This document shows positions 35,042 to 43,427 of a DNA stretch of 50,056 bases, piece after piece. The notes beneath the pieces are model-generated. The model did not search any database, had not been told where the DNA came from, and saw only the letters and a list, made by a program, of their open reading frames with translations. How positions within the stretch are numbered: position 1 is the stretch's first letter; each line of letters opens with the position of its first letter. A program made the translations under genes and the position numbers. This DNA comes from Parvularculaceae bacterium (GTDB taxonomy: Bacteria > Pseudomonadota > Alphaproteobacteria > Caulobacterales > Parvularculaceae): positions 1 through 50,056 of the forward strand of contig JAGRDS010000020.1 in the NCBI GenBank assembly GCA_020446945.1, in the 5' to 3' direction.

Positions 35042-36826
35042 TCAGAGCCTTTCCAGCGCCGGCTTCCCCTTGCCGATCCAGGCCGCTTTCATCAGGCCTT
35101 CCGCGTATTTGCGCGCATTCTTGTCGCCCTGCGCCTTGTAGGCTTCCGCCAGCCCGGCATAGGACCAGCCATTATTGGGCAGCTCGCCGAGCGATTCGAT
35201 GAAAAGCTGCTCGGCGCGTTGCGCATCGCCCTTGCGCAGGACGAAAGCGGCGAGCGTTTGCTTGGCCGGATAGTACCAGTAAGGCGGCTCGGTGTAGTTG
35301 AGGCTTTCCTGCGTCGCGACGGCTTCCTCCATGGCTTCGATCGCCGTATCGAGATCGCCGTCGGCAGCCGCGGCGCGCGCCGTCACAGTCAGATATTCGA
35401 TCTTCAAAACATCCGGCGCGGGCACCAGATTTGCGACAAGGCCGGACAGATCGGCGTTCGCGATTATATCCGAAATCGCTTCGGCTTCGGCGCGCGCCTT
35501 GTCGGCTTCGCCGTTCCGCGCAAACGCTTCGCCGCGCGCATAACGCCAGGCGGCCTTGATGAACGGCGCGTCGTCTCCAGGATCTTCTAGCGCGAGGATA
35601 TCCGCCGAATCGGCGAATTGCGCCATCGCGAAATAGGGCGCAACCTTGATCGGCTGGGCGAACGGCACGGCGAGCGCCATTTCGGTCGGAAGTTTCGCGT
35701 CCAGCTTCGCCGCCATCGCCAGCGCGGTATCCTTGTCGCCCGCCATTTGCGCCGACGTCATCACGAAATGAACGTTGTGAACGTAATAGCCGTATTGATA
35801 GAGCGGGCTCGGATCGGAATTTTCGAGGAAATTCTCATCGGCCGCGACGGCCTTGACGTTGGTCTCGATTGAATCCCGGAAACGGCCGATGCGCGCATAG
35901 GTGTGCGAGGGCATGTGGATGAGGTGCCCGAGCGAGGGCGAAAGACGCGCCAGCTCGTCCGCGAACTTCTCCGCGCGATACGGATTGGTCGTCGCCTCCG
36001 TCATGTGAATATAGAGGTGGATCGCCGGTTGATAGTGCGGATTACGGGCGAGCACCGTTTCAATAAGCGATATTGTCCGGTCGGTGCGTCCTTTCGCGGT
36101 TCGGCCGTCCGCCAGCCAGTAATCCCATGGCTGCGTATCCATATTCGCTTCGGCGGCGAGCGCGAGAATGAAATCGTCATCTGGATAAGCGACCGCCGCC
36201 TTGTCCATCGCGTCGGCGAAAGCCGCATCGAGCGCGCTCCGGTCGGCGAGCGGTTCGGCCGCATACCGCAATGCGAGCGCATCGATCAGCATACGTTCCT
36301 TGTCGCTCGCCTTGTCTTTCAGCTTCACCGCCTTTCGCATGGCGGCGAAAGCAGGCGCGACGGCTTCCTCGCTCATCGGCGCATTGATATTCGGCCCGAG
36401 CGCAAACGCTTCGGCCCAAAAGCACATCGCGCAATCGGGATCTTCGGCCTGCGCCGATTTGAATTCGACAACCGCCTCGCCGTGATTGAAGTTCCAGACA
36501 TGCGCAAGCCCTGCATTGAACAGCGACTGCGCCTTGTCGTTCGCTGTCGTCACGTCGTATCCGACGCCTGGAACGGGGCGCGTGCGCGCCAATGCAGGTT
36601 CGGCGGCGGGCGACGATTCCGCCAGGCTCGCCGCATAGGCCGCGCCGATCGAGCGAAAATAGAGCCTGCGCTTCAGCGCCGCCGCCGGATCCTTTCCGCA
36701 GGCGGAACGGACAAGCGACATCGGGTCGATGAAAGGAACGCCTGGATCGTTCCGGGTGTATTCAACGCCGCCGAACCCGACGGCGAGCGCCGCCGCCGCG
36801 GCGCCTGCGAAATAGATAGCCCTCAT
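35042..36826 (-). CDS. Exported tetratricopeptide repeat protein
   Basis: A 594-aa protein with an N-terminal hydrophobic signal (AIYFAGAAAAALAVGFGGVEY), so periplasmic or membrane-tethered. TPR-like helical pairs run through it: SLFNAGLAHVWNFNHGEAVVEFKSAQAEDP near 105-135, ISLIETVLARNPHYQPAIHLYIH, HMPSHTYARIGRFRDSIETNVKAV and the C-terminal AEQLFIESLGELPNNGWSYAGLAEAYKAQGD. Two conserved cysteines (ED-PDCAMCFW) and several histidines in the HMPSHTYARIG region suggest a metal or heme site, but the family has no known reaction. ATG 36826 has GGGAG 8 bp upstream. It is divergent from xseA. Confidence 0.85.
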   Translation of the reverse strand: MRAIYFAGAAAAALAVGFGGVEYTRNDPGVPFIDPMSLVRSACGKDPAAALKRRLYFRSIGAAYAASLAESSPAAEPALARTRPVPGVGYDVTTANDKAQSLFNAGLAHVWNFNHGEAVVEFKSAQAEDPDCAMCFWAEAFALGPNINAPMSEEAVAPAFAAMRKAVKLKDKASDKERMLIDALALRYAAEPLADRSALDAAFADAMDKAAVAYPDDDFILALAAEANMDTQPWDYWLADGRTAKGRTDRTISLIETVLARNPHYQPAIHLYIHMTEATTNPYRAEKFADELARLSPSLGHLIHMPSHTYARIGRFRDSIETNVKAVAADENFLENSDPSPLYQYGYYVHNVHFVMTSAQMAGDKDTALAMAAKLDAKLPTEMALAVPFAQPIKVAPYFAMAQFADSADILALEDPGDDAPFIKAAWRYARGEAFARNGEADKARAEAEAISDIIANADLSGLVANLVPAPDVLKIEYLTVTARAAAADGDLDTAIEAMEEAVATQESLNYTEPPYWYYPAKQTLAAFVLRKGDAQRAEQLFIESLGELPNNGWSYAGLAEAYKAQGDKNARKYAEGLMKAAWIGKGKPALERL

Positions 36827-37011
36827 GAGTCAATCTCCCTTTGATTTCATCTACTCGGAACATCAACGATTTCGGCGAATACCGGGGCGGCCGCCGTTCG
36901 GGGCGACTTACGCGCGAGCATGGCGGGCGCCTGTGACCTTTGTCGCAGTTTTTGCGGGCGCCTTTCGCGCTTGCGCATTTTCGCGCCGGACAGTTCATGC
37001 TTAAAGCAGGC

Positions 37012-38412
37012 ATGACTTCATCTTCAAGCGACAATATCCACGAATACACGGTCAGCCAACTTGCGGGCGCGGTGAAGCGCGCGATCGAGGACGGATTCGG
37101 CTTTGTGCGCGTTAAAGGAGAGCTGGGGCGCGTCACTCGCGCGCCATCCGGCCATGTCTATCTCGACCTGAAGGACGAAAACGCAACGATTTCGGGCGTT
37201 ATCTGGAAAGGCGTCGCGCAGCGCATCAAATTCGCTCCCGAGTTGGGGATGGAGGTTGTGGCGACGGGAAAACTTACAACCTTCCCCGGACAGTCCAAAT
37301 ACCAGATCGTAATCGACAGTCTTGAACCCGCCGGCGCCGGCGCGCTGATGGCGATACTCGAAGAGCGCAAGAAAAGGCTGTCTGCAGAGGGCCTGTTCGA
37401 TGCGTCGAGAAAACGGCCGATCCCGTACCTTCCGGACGTAATAGGCGTCGTCACTTCGCCGTCCGGCGCCGTCATCCGCGATATTCTTCATCGCCTGCGA
37501 GAAAGATTTCCAAGACATGTTCTCGTCTGGCCGACGCTCGTGCAGGGCAAGGGCGCCGAGGCGCAGATCGCGGCGGCGATCGAAGGTTTTAATGCGCTGG
37601 AGCGCAATGGGGTTATTCCGCGCCCTGATGTTTTGATTGTCGCGCGCGGCGGCGGCAGCCTTGAAGACCTCTGGTGTTTCAACGAGGAAATCGTCGTGCG
37701 TGCGGCGGCCGCGAGCGATATCCCCCTCATCTCCGCCGTCGGTCACGAGACGGACACGACCCTGATCGATTACGCAGCGGACCTGCGCGCGCCGACGCCG
37801 ACCGCTGCGGCTGAAAAAGCGACGCCGATGCGGGCGGAGCTTCTGGCCGAAACGCTCAACAAGGAACGGCGCATGATTACGGCCGAGCATCGCCGTCTTG
37901 ACGAAAGGCGATTGCGGCTCGTGTCGGCGGCGCGCGGTCTCGGGCGGCCCGAAGATGCGACCGGCGCGCTCGGCCAGCGCCTCGACCTTGCGGCGAGCCG
38001 GCTTGCGGCGGGGTTGCGCGCGCGAAAGGACGGCGCGGAGACCAGACTTGCAAAAACAGCGACGCGATTGCGGCCGATGATCGTTCGCCGCCGGATTGAA
38101 GACGGGCGCAATTCCTTGAAGCGCGAGGCGGTGCGCCTTTGCGATGTCGGCGGGCGAATGCTGGCGCGTCCGGGCGACCGGTTGAAATCGCTCGCCGGTC
38201 TTCTCCAGTCGCTTTCCTATAAGGGCGTTCTCGATCGCGGGTTCGCGCTCGTCAGAAAAGCGGACGGATCGATCGCGCGCCGTATTGCGGACCTTCCCGC
38301 AGTCGGCGCGGTGGCGCTCGTCTTTGCCGATGGCGAACGCGGCGTCCGCCTCGGCGAGACGGGTGAAAAAGCGCGCCCGAAAAAGCCGGCGCAGGGATCG
38401 CTGTTCGATTAG
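37012..38412 (+). CDS. xseA: Exodeoxyribonuclease VII large subunit
   Basis: Large subunit of the single-strand nuclease Exo VII (466 aa from this start). An N-terminal OB-fold binds DNA (VRVKGELGRVTRAPSGHVYLDLKDENATISGVIWKG), followed by the catalytic region with VGVVTSPSGAVIRDILHRL, ARGGGSLEDLWCFNEE and ISAVGHETDTTLIDYAADLRAPTPTAAAE. A coiled-coil C-terminus and the final DRGFALVRKADG are typical. ATG 37012 gives the usual length; in-frame ATGs at 36997 and 36940 are possible and none has a strong ribosome site. The small subunit gene xseB is not adjacent. Confidence 0.95.
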   Translation: MTSSSSDNIHEYTVSQLAGAVKRAIEDGFGFVRVKGELGRVTRAPSGHVYLDLKDENATISGVIWKGVAQRIKFAPELGMEVVATGKLTTFPGQSKYQIVIDSLEPAGAGALMAILEERKKRLSAEGLFDASRKRPIPYLPDVIGVVTSPSGAVIRDILHRLRERFPRHVLVWPTLVQGKGAEAQIAAAIEGFNALERNGVIPRPDVLIVARGGGSLEDLWCFNEEIVVRAAAASDIPLISAVGHETDTTLIDYAADLRAPTPTAAAEKATPMRAELLAETLNKERRMITAEHRRLDERRLRLVSAARGLGRPEDATGALGQRLDLAASRLAAGLRARKDGAETRLAKTATRLRPMIVRRRIEDGRNSLKREAVRLCDVGGRMLARPGDRLKSLAGLLQSLSYKGVLDRGFALVRKADGSIARRIADLPAVGAVALVFADGERGVRLGETGEKARPKKPAQGSLFD

Positions 38413-39036
38413 TGCGTCCGCCGGGCGAACGCATGCGCCGCACCCCTTCGGGTTGAATATCCGTTTACGGAATACCCGCCGGCGGTAATAGAAATTGAAC
38501 GATCCTGCTACGGTTTTTCAGGGCCGCCTCCGCGTTAACGACGATTTTTCATTAACCAAACAGCGCGTTGAAATTACTGGGATAAAAAAACTTATCCCCC
38601 TACTTGTCCCCCTGGTTATCCCCCACCTTATCCCCCTACTTATCCCCCAGTTTATCCAACACCCGGCCGGGGCCGCTATTATCCCTCCCGCCGGACCGGG
38701 AAAGACGCCTTGCTTCGATCCAGGTTTGGCCCAACTGGACCCAGAAAAGTCCAATCGCGGCCGGCGCGCCGCCGCGAGGGCGGCGTCAGGCGGAAAAGGA
38801 GGCAAAATGCGCCGCATTCGGAAAATCGAGATTCAAAAATCGTCCGGGCGAAAACAGACAGTCTGCGCAGCCCGGCTAGGAAACCCGCGCCCTGGGGGAG
38901 AATTCGTACCCGGATCAGCCTTGTCTTTCCTAAACTTAACCTTGCCAAGATTTTGACCTGAAAGGAGAAATCTGACACAAGTCGCCCGATTCCGCCGACC
39001 GAATTAACGGAAGGCTCCAGCAGGGGTGCAAGAATC
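38413..39036. other. 624-bp gene-free stretch with repeat array
   Basis: No convincing protein gene is seen. From left to right it holds an AT-rich part with two TTAAC elements (about 38535-38556), a hairpin formed by GGGATAA and TTATCCC (38579-38598), six 12-bp repeats (38592-38660), a GC-rich segment, then AT-rich sequence before the downstream lipoprotein gene. The plus-strand open frame through it would encode a low-complexity L-I-P repeat and starts at TTG, so it is judged non-coding. Confidence 0.7.
38592..38660 (+). repeat. Six direct 12-bp repeats with TTATCCCCC core
   Basis: Cores start at 38592, 38604, 38616, 38628, 38640 and 38652, exactly 12 bp apart. Units 1, 3, 4 and 5 read TTATCCCCC, unit 2 TTGTCCCCC and unit 6 TTATCCAAC. 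The minus strand therefore has five runs of G5 separated by 7 bases each, which satisfies the usual G-quadruplex rule. The 12-bp period is close to one helical turn plus, so bound proteins would be offset around the helix. Each core matches the DnaA box TTATCCACA at seven of nine positions. The role is unknown. Confidence 0.88.
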
Positions 39037-39465
39037 ATGAGCAAGAAGTGGTTGATTTTATTGGCTGTTTCGTTCGCCGCCGGCGGACTCGCAGCCTGTG
39101 CGAAAAAAGAAGCGGCAAGCGACACGACAGTGGAAGACGCCGCCGCCGCCGTTGACGAGGCCGCCGATGACGCCGCCGCCGCCGTCGATGGCGCTATGGA
39201 CGACGCCGGCGCTGCGATGGACGCGGCCGCCGACGATATGGGCGCTGCGATGGATGACGCCGCTGACGCGGCCGGATCCATGGTCGATGACGCGGGCGAT
39301 GCGGCCGCTGGCATGATGGATGATGCGAGCGATGCGGCAGCCGGCATGATGGATGACGCAACCGACGCCGCCGGCGACATGGCGGATGACGCGGCCGATG
39401 CGGCCGGTGACATGATGGATGACGCGGAAGCGGCAGTCGACGAAGCGACCGATCCCCAGCACTAA
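39037..39465 (+). CDS. Ala/Asp-rich lipoprotein with 11-residue repeats
   Basis: A 142-aa lipoprotein: signal MSKKWLILLAVSFAAGGLAAC with lipobox LAAC and C21. The mature part is almost only Ala, Asp, Gly, Met and Val. Residues 73-138 are six 11-residue repeats of the type DDAxDAAGxMM, and the preceding region is a looser version. Such 11-mers form long amphipathic helices, as in LEA proteins and apolipoproteins. A periplasmic or surface, highly acidic, heat-stable helix is the likely form; no function is known. AGGGG lies about 10 bp before the ATG. A strong terminator follows, so it is a single-gene unit. Confidence 0.85.
   Translation: MSKKWLILLAVSFAAGGLAACAKKEAASDTTVEDAAAAVDEAADDAAAAVDGAMDDAGAAMDAAADDMGAAMDDAADAAGSMVDDAGDAAAGMMDDASDAAAGMMDDATDAAGDMADDAADAAGDMMDDAEAAVDEATDPQH
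39253..39450 (+). repeat. Six 33-bp tandem repeats inside the lipoprotein gene
   Basis: Units begin at 39253, 39286, 39319, 39352, 39385 and 39418, each opening with GATGACGC or GATGATGC. The middle four share about 24-28 of 33 bases; the last is diverged. The frame is kept by every unit, so expansion or contraction would change the length of the helix only. Confidence 0.85.
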
Positions 39466-39491
39466 CCGGGATTATCGGTTCGGATTTAAAG

Positions 39492-39522
39492 GCCGTCCCG
39501 CATGCGGGACGGCTTTTTCTTT
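39492..39522 (+). terminator. Rho-independent terminator
   Basis: A perfect 10-bp stem (GCCGTCCCGC / GCGGGACGGC) with a 2-base centre is followed by TTTTTCTTT. It lies 26 bp after the stop of the repeat lipoprotein gene and insulates it from the aminotransferase gene. Confidence 0.9.
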
Positions 39523-39579
39523 GCGGCCTTCGCATTGTGCGCGGTCGATAATTGTATGAGATGATCAAGAGCGGAGAAG

Positions 39580-40755
39580 ATGAAGGCAAGACTGAACCCC
39601 GTATTCGCCGACCGGCCGATGACGATATTCGCGGTCATGTCGGCGCTCGCGCGCGATCATGACGCCGTCAATCTCGGCCAGGGTTTTCCGGACGAAGATG
39701 GTCCTGAAGAAATCGTAGAGGCCGCCGCGCGCGCAATCCGCAGCGGGCCGAACCAGTATGCGCCGGTGCAGGGGACGCCGGAATTGCGCAAGGCTGTAGC
39801 GTTCGCCAACAAGCGTTTTTACGGCCTGGACATAGACTGGTCGAAAGAAACGCTGGTGACAGCCGGCGCGACGGAAGCGCTCGCCGCGGCGTTTTTCTCG
39901 ACGCTGAGACCGGGCGATGACGCGCTGCTTGTCGCGCCAACTTACGATTGCTACGCGCCGATCGTCGAAGCTGCGGGCGCGCGGGCGGTTTATTATTCTC
40001 CGAAGCCGCCGCAATGGCGTATCCGGCGCGATGAACTGAACGCGGCGATCACGCCCGCGACGCGCGTCATCGCGATCAACACGCCGCATAACCCGACGGG
40101 GCGCGTCCTGACGCGCGATGAACTCCAGATTGTCGCCGACATCGCGATTGAGCGCGACCTGATCGTTATATGCGACGAAGTGTACGAACATCTCATTTTT
40201 GACGGATTGGCGCACATTCCCCTGATGACGCTGCCAGGAATGCGCGAGCGCTGCGTCAGGATAGGGTCCGCCGGGAAAACATTTTCAATGACCGGGTGGC
40301 GCATCGGCTATGCGACCGGACCTGAAGAGCTGATCACCGGCATGATGAAAACACACCAGTTTCTCACCTATACGTGCCCGCCGCATCTTCAGTTCGCGAT
40401 CGCGGAAGGCCTCGCCTTCGGTGATGAGTATTATTCCGGCTTCGTTTCGCAGATGCAGATGAAGCGCGACTTCATCACGCAGGGCCTTGCAAGGATCGGA
40501 TTCGAGGTATCGCCGTGCGAAGGCACATATTTCGCAACAGCCGATATCAGGCCGGTCGGGCGCGATGACGACGCGGCCTTTTGTAATGAAATCACGACGA
40601 AGGCCGGCGTCGCCGCGGTTCCCGTTTCGGCGTTTTATCCCGCGAATTCGGGCGCGGCGCCGCGCCATTACGCGCGATTTTGTTTTTGCAAGCACCGCGA
40701 AGTGCTGGAAGAGGCGATTGCGCGGCTTGAAAAATATTTCGGCGGCGGCGCGTAA
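39580..40755 (+). CDS. Class I/II pyridoxal-phosphate aminotransferase
   Basis: A fold-type I aminotransferase (391 aa) like methionine or kynurenine transaminases (YbdL/KAT group). Motifs are NLGQGFPDEDGP near the start, QYAPVQGTPELRKAV, the NPTGRVL loop with the cofactor Asn, CDEVYEHL with the Asp and Tyr that hold PLP, and the Schiff-base lysine in SAGKTFSMTGWRIGY. The substrate cannot be fixed from sequence. It starts 114 bp after the lipoprotein stop and is followed after 16 bp by the thioredoxin fusion gene, so the two are probably co-transcribed. Confidence 0.92.
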   Translation: MKARLNPVFADRPMTIFAVMSALARDHDAVNLGQGFPDEDGPEEIVEAAARAIRSGPNQYAPVQGTPELRKAVAFANKRFYGLDIDWSKETLVTAGATEALAAAFFSTLRPGDDALLVAPTYDCYAPIVEAAGARAVYYSPKPPQWRIRRDELNAAITPATRVIAINTPHNPTGRVLTRDELQIVADIAIERDLIVICDEVYEHLIFDGLAHIPLMTLPGMRERCVRIGSAGKTFSMTGWRIGYATGPEELITGMMKTHQFLTYTCPPHLQFAIAEGLAFGDEYYSGFVSQMQMKRDFITQGLARIGFEVSPCEGTYFATADIRPVGRDDDAAFCNEITTKAGVAAVPVSAFYPANSGAAPRHYARFCFCKHREVLEEAIARLEKYFGGGA

Positions 40756-40771
40756 AATGGTGAGGACCGGG

Positions 40772-41992
40772 ATGTCTCGAAGCGTATTTTTGTTTTCGCT
40801 TTTCGCGATTGCGGCGCTGGTCGATGCGGCGCCGGCAGCGGCTTCGCGCGGTGATCGCAATTTCGACGCAGGCGATTTTGATCGCCGGCTTGAAAGGACG
40901 GTCGCTGGAAAAGGGCGGACAGATCCCGTCGCCGCAGTTTCCGTCGCAGTCATGATCGGCGACAGGCTGGTCTATCAGGGCGCGGCCGGCTGCGCCGAAT
41001 TCAGCGCGGATGGGACGGAATGCGTCAGGGAAATGACGGCCGCGTCGAAATTTCGCGCCGGGCCGGTTTTAGAGATTGCGCACGCCCTCGGCCGGGTGTC
41101 GCTCGAAAAGAACGAGCGGCCCGACCGCAGGGCTTACTCTGTAAGTTACGAAGCCGAAGAAAATCCGGCGCTGCAATTTCCTCAAGCAGACCTGCGCGCA
41201 TCCGTCGTCGATCTTGCAAGGCTGGCGAGGCGACTGGAAACGCTGCCCGACCTTACGGCGGCGCAATCGCGCGGTAATGACGCGCCGACGAATGGCGGGT
41301 CCGTGGACGGCCGGTTCGCCGCCTTCGGGCCCGGCGTTCAGCAAATCGCCGGAACAAAGGAGTTTCTTTCAGGATCGACCCTGATCGGCCGTTCAGGGAA
41401 CGCGGACGGGCTTTATAGCGGCGCGTGGCTCGTCAAAAGCGACGCCGCCGGCGCGGCGGAAGACGGCGTCGCGATCGCATTCGCTGCGACAGGCGTAAAG
41501 GGCGAGCCGGCGAAAGGCGCGCATCTCGCGTTCAATCTGATTGAAGAGCGATTGATGCGAACCGCGATGGATGCGGCGATTGCGGCGGACGAACCGCGCC
41601 CGTTCGACAAACACGCCGATGCGATGCGCGATGTCGATGATGCGCTGGCGGCGGCGAAAGAAAGCGGCAAGCGCCCCTTGCTCGTACTCGGCGCCAATTG
41701 GTGTCATGACAGCCGGGGGCTGGCGAAGAAGTTTCAGACGGAACGCTTATCTCGCATTATCGAAGGCGGCTATGAGCTTGTCTGGGTCGATGTCGGAAGG
41801 AAAGACAGAAATCTCGACGTCGCCCGGCGCTTCGGCGTTGAACGGATCATCGGTACGCCGACCATTCTCATATTGTCTGCGGACGGGTCGATCCTGAACG
41901 CCGATTCGGTGAATGATTGGCGCACGGCTGATTCGCGATCCATCGACGAGGCGATCGAATATTTCGGCGCTTACGCTGCGTCGGACGAATGA
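40772..41992 (+). CDS. Degenerate serine-hydrolase/thioredoxin-like fusion
   Basis: An exported 406-aa protein with signal peptide VFLFSLFAIAALVDAAPAAA. Residues about 51-255 resemble a class C beta-lactamase fold (AAVSVAVMIGDRLVYQGAAG, and IGRSGNADGLYSGAWLV in place of the H/K-T/S-G strand), but the SxxK site is reduced to SK (S92, K93), so it is probably not a hydrolase. Residues about 295-400 form a thioredoxin-like domain with LLVLGANWCHDSRGL; the active site is C311-x-x-S314, a monothiol form, and the cis-proline is in IIGTPTILIL. It may bind or glutathionylate a periplasmic partner. ATG 40772 has GAGG 6 bp upstream. Confidence 0.75.
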   Translation: MSRSVFLFSLFAIAALVDAAPAAASRGDRNFDAGDFDRRLERTVAGKGRTDPVAAVSVAVMIGDRLVYQGAAGCAEFSADGTECVREMTAASKFRAGPVLEIAHALGRVSLEKNERPDRRAYSVSYEAEENPALQFPQADLRASVVDLARLARRLETLPDLTAAQSRGNDAPTNGGSVDGRFAAFGPGVQQIAGTKEFLSGSTLIGRSGNADGLYSGAWLVKSDAAGAAEDGVAIAFAATGVKGEPAKGAHLAFNLIEERLMRTAMDAAIAADEPRPFDKHADAMRDVDDALAAAKESGKRPLLVLGANWCHDSRGLAKKFQTERLSRIIEGGYELVWVDVGRKDRNLDVARRFGVERIIGTPTILILSADGSILNADSVNDWRTADSRSIDEAIEYFGAYAASDE

Positions 41993-42114
41993 TTACGGCG
42001 TTGTAAGAAACCGCTGTTTCATTATGAATTCTGGGTAAATATCATTCATTTCGCTTGTGCCGATTGCGCGACTGGGATTGATGTCCCGCCATCAACCTAC
42101 GGAGGGCATTTCCC

Positions 42115-42486
42115 ATGAATATCAAACTCGCCTTGGCGCTCGGCGCCGCCGCTGCGCTCGGCCTTTCCGCCTGTGCGACGGAAACGACCAGCGAAGCCGC
42201 CACGCTCGACGCGCCCGCGCTGGCCGAAGGCGGCGAAGCTGTGACGGACGCTGCGGTCGCCGAAGATGCGGCCGCCGCGGAAAGTGTCGACGCTGACGCC
42301 GCGGTCGCCGAAGCCGCCGATGCTGAAGCCGCCGCAGACGAAACTGTCGAAACGGACCAGACGATTGCGGCGTCCGCCGAGGCGTCTACGGAAATTGCGA
42401 TCGACGAAACAGTTGAAGGCGGCGTTGTTGAAGCCGCCGCCGATGCGGCTGACGACGCTGCGATCGAGCCGGCTGTCGAGCAATAA
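42115..42486 (+). CDS. Acidic Ala-rich lipoprotein
   Basis: A 123-aa lipoprotein: signal MNIKLALALGAAAALGLSAC with lipobox LSAC and C20. The mature part is Ala, Glu, Asp, Thr and Val with no aromatic residue and ends in EPAVEQ. It lacks the regular 11-residue repeats of the lipoprotein at 39037-39465 but has the same style, with about one acidic residue in four. AGGG lies 8 bp upstream of the ATG. A UUCG-capped terminator follows. The function is unknown; it may be an abundant surface or periplasmic spacer. Confidence 0.82.
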   Translation: MNIKLALALGAAAALGLSACATETTSEAATLDAPALAEGGEAVTDAAVAEDAAAAESVDADAAVAEAADAEAAADETVETDQTIAASAEASTEIAIDETVEGGVVEAAADAADDAAIEPAVEQ

Positions 42487-42514
42487 TCAACGCAAGGTTT
42501 TGTTGCGTATCAAT

Positions 42515-42545
42515 CGGCGCGTTCTTCGGAACGCGCCGTTCTCTT
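42515..42545 (+). terminator. UUCG-capped rho-independent terminator
   Basis: A perfect 10-bp stem (CGGCGCGTTC / GAACGCGCCG) closed by the extra-stable C-UUCG-G loop is followed by TTCTCTT. It lies 28 bp after the acidic lipoprotein stop and just touches the 3' end of convergent rfbA. Confidence 0.85.
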
Positions 42546-43416
42546 ATTTGCGGCCGGCCGCAAGTCGCGCAAGATACTGGCCGTACTGGTTTTTCAAAAG
42601 CGGTTCGGCGAGCCTTCGCAACTGGTCGACGTCGATAAAGCCGCGTCGATAGGCGATCTCTTCCGGGCAGGCGATTTTGAGCCCCTGGCGCGATTCGATC
42701 GTCTGAACGAACTGGGCGGCCTCAAGCAGCGATTCATGCGTACCCGTATCAAGCCACGCAAAACCGCGGCCAAGCATGCGCGCGTTCAGTTTTCCATCAT
42801 TAAGATATGACTCGTTCAAACTTGTGATCTCCAGCTCGCCCCGCGCCGACGGTTTCACATGTTTGGCGCGTGCGACGACTGTCTCGTCGTAAAAATACAG
42901 TCCCGTCGCTGCAAAATCTGATTTCGGGTACTTCGGCTTTTCTTCGATGCTTGTGACTTTGCCGTTCGGATCGAATGCGACGACGCCGTATCGTCCGGGG
43001 TCTGTCACCTGATAGGCGAAAATAATTGCGCCTTCATCCAACGCCGCCGCTTTCTCAAGTTCGTCGGTCAGGCCATGACCGTAAAAAATGTTGTCGCCGA
43101 GGACGAGCGCACATTTGTCTCCGGAAATGAATTCTTCTCCGATGATGAACGCCTGGGCGAGGCCGTCCGGGCTCGGTTGAGCGGCGTAGGTGAAGCGAAC
43201 GCCCCAGTTGGTTCCGTCGCCGAGCAGTCGCCGGAAGGAAACCTGATCTTCCGGCGTCGTAATGATGAGTATTTCTTTTATGCCGGCCAGCATCAGAACG
43301 CTGATCGGATAGTAGACCATCGGTTTGTCGTAGATCGGCGTCAATTGTTTCGAGACGCCGCGCGTTATCGGATACAGGCGCGTTCCTGAGCCGCCGGCGA
43401 GAACGATTCCCTTCAT
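42544..43416 (-). CDS. rfbA: Glucose-1-phosphate thymidylyltransferase
   Basis: First step of dTDP-L-rhamnose synthesis: makes dTDP-glucose (290 aa). It has the nucleotide-binding start [34 protein letters not shown] and [22 protein letters not shown], all standard for RmlA. It is 11 bp downstream of rfbD in the same operon. rfbB and rfbC are not present next to it and must lie elsewhere if the pathway is complete. Confidence 0.96.
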   Translation of the reverse strand: MKGIVLAGGSGTRLYPITRGVSKQLTPIYDKPMVYYPISVLMLAGIKEILIITTPEDQVSFRRLLGDGTNWGVRFTYAAQPSPDGLAQAFIIGEEFISGDKCALVLGDNIFYGHGLTDELEKAAALDEGAIIFAYQVTDPGRYGVVAFDPNGKVTSIEEKPKYPKSDFAATGLYFYDETVVARAKHVKPSARGELEITSLNESYLNDGKLNARMLGRGFAWLDTGTHESLLEAAQFVQTIESRQGLKIACPEEIAYRRGFIDVDQLRRLAEPLLKNQYGQYLARLAAGRK

Positions 43417-43427
43417 GTCTCAGCCTT

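Noticed and set aside
38592..38660. CRISPR array or chromosomal oriC
   Set aside because: Units are only 12 bp without spacers, and the cores differ from a DnaA box at two of nine positions; no origin-linked genes (dnaA, dnaN, hemE, parA) are near.
38495..38956. Possible 153-aa gene with an L-I-P repeat
   Set aside because: It is created by the 12-bp array, begins at TTG without a ribosome site and is low-complexity throughout.
40487..40771. N-terminal extension of the thioredoxin fusion protein
   Set aside because: It lies inside the aminotransferase gene in another frame; a signal peptide and ribosome site mark the start at 40772.
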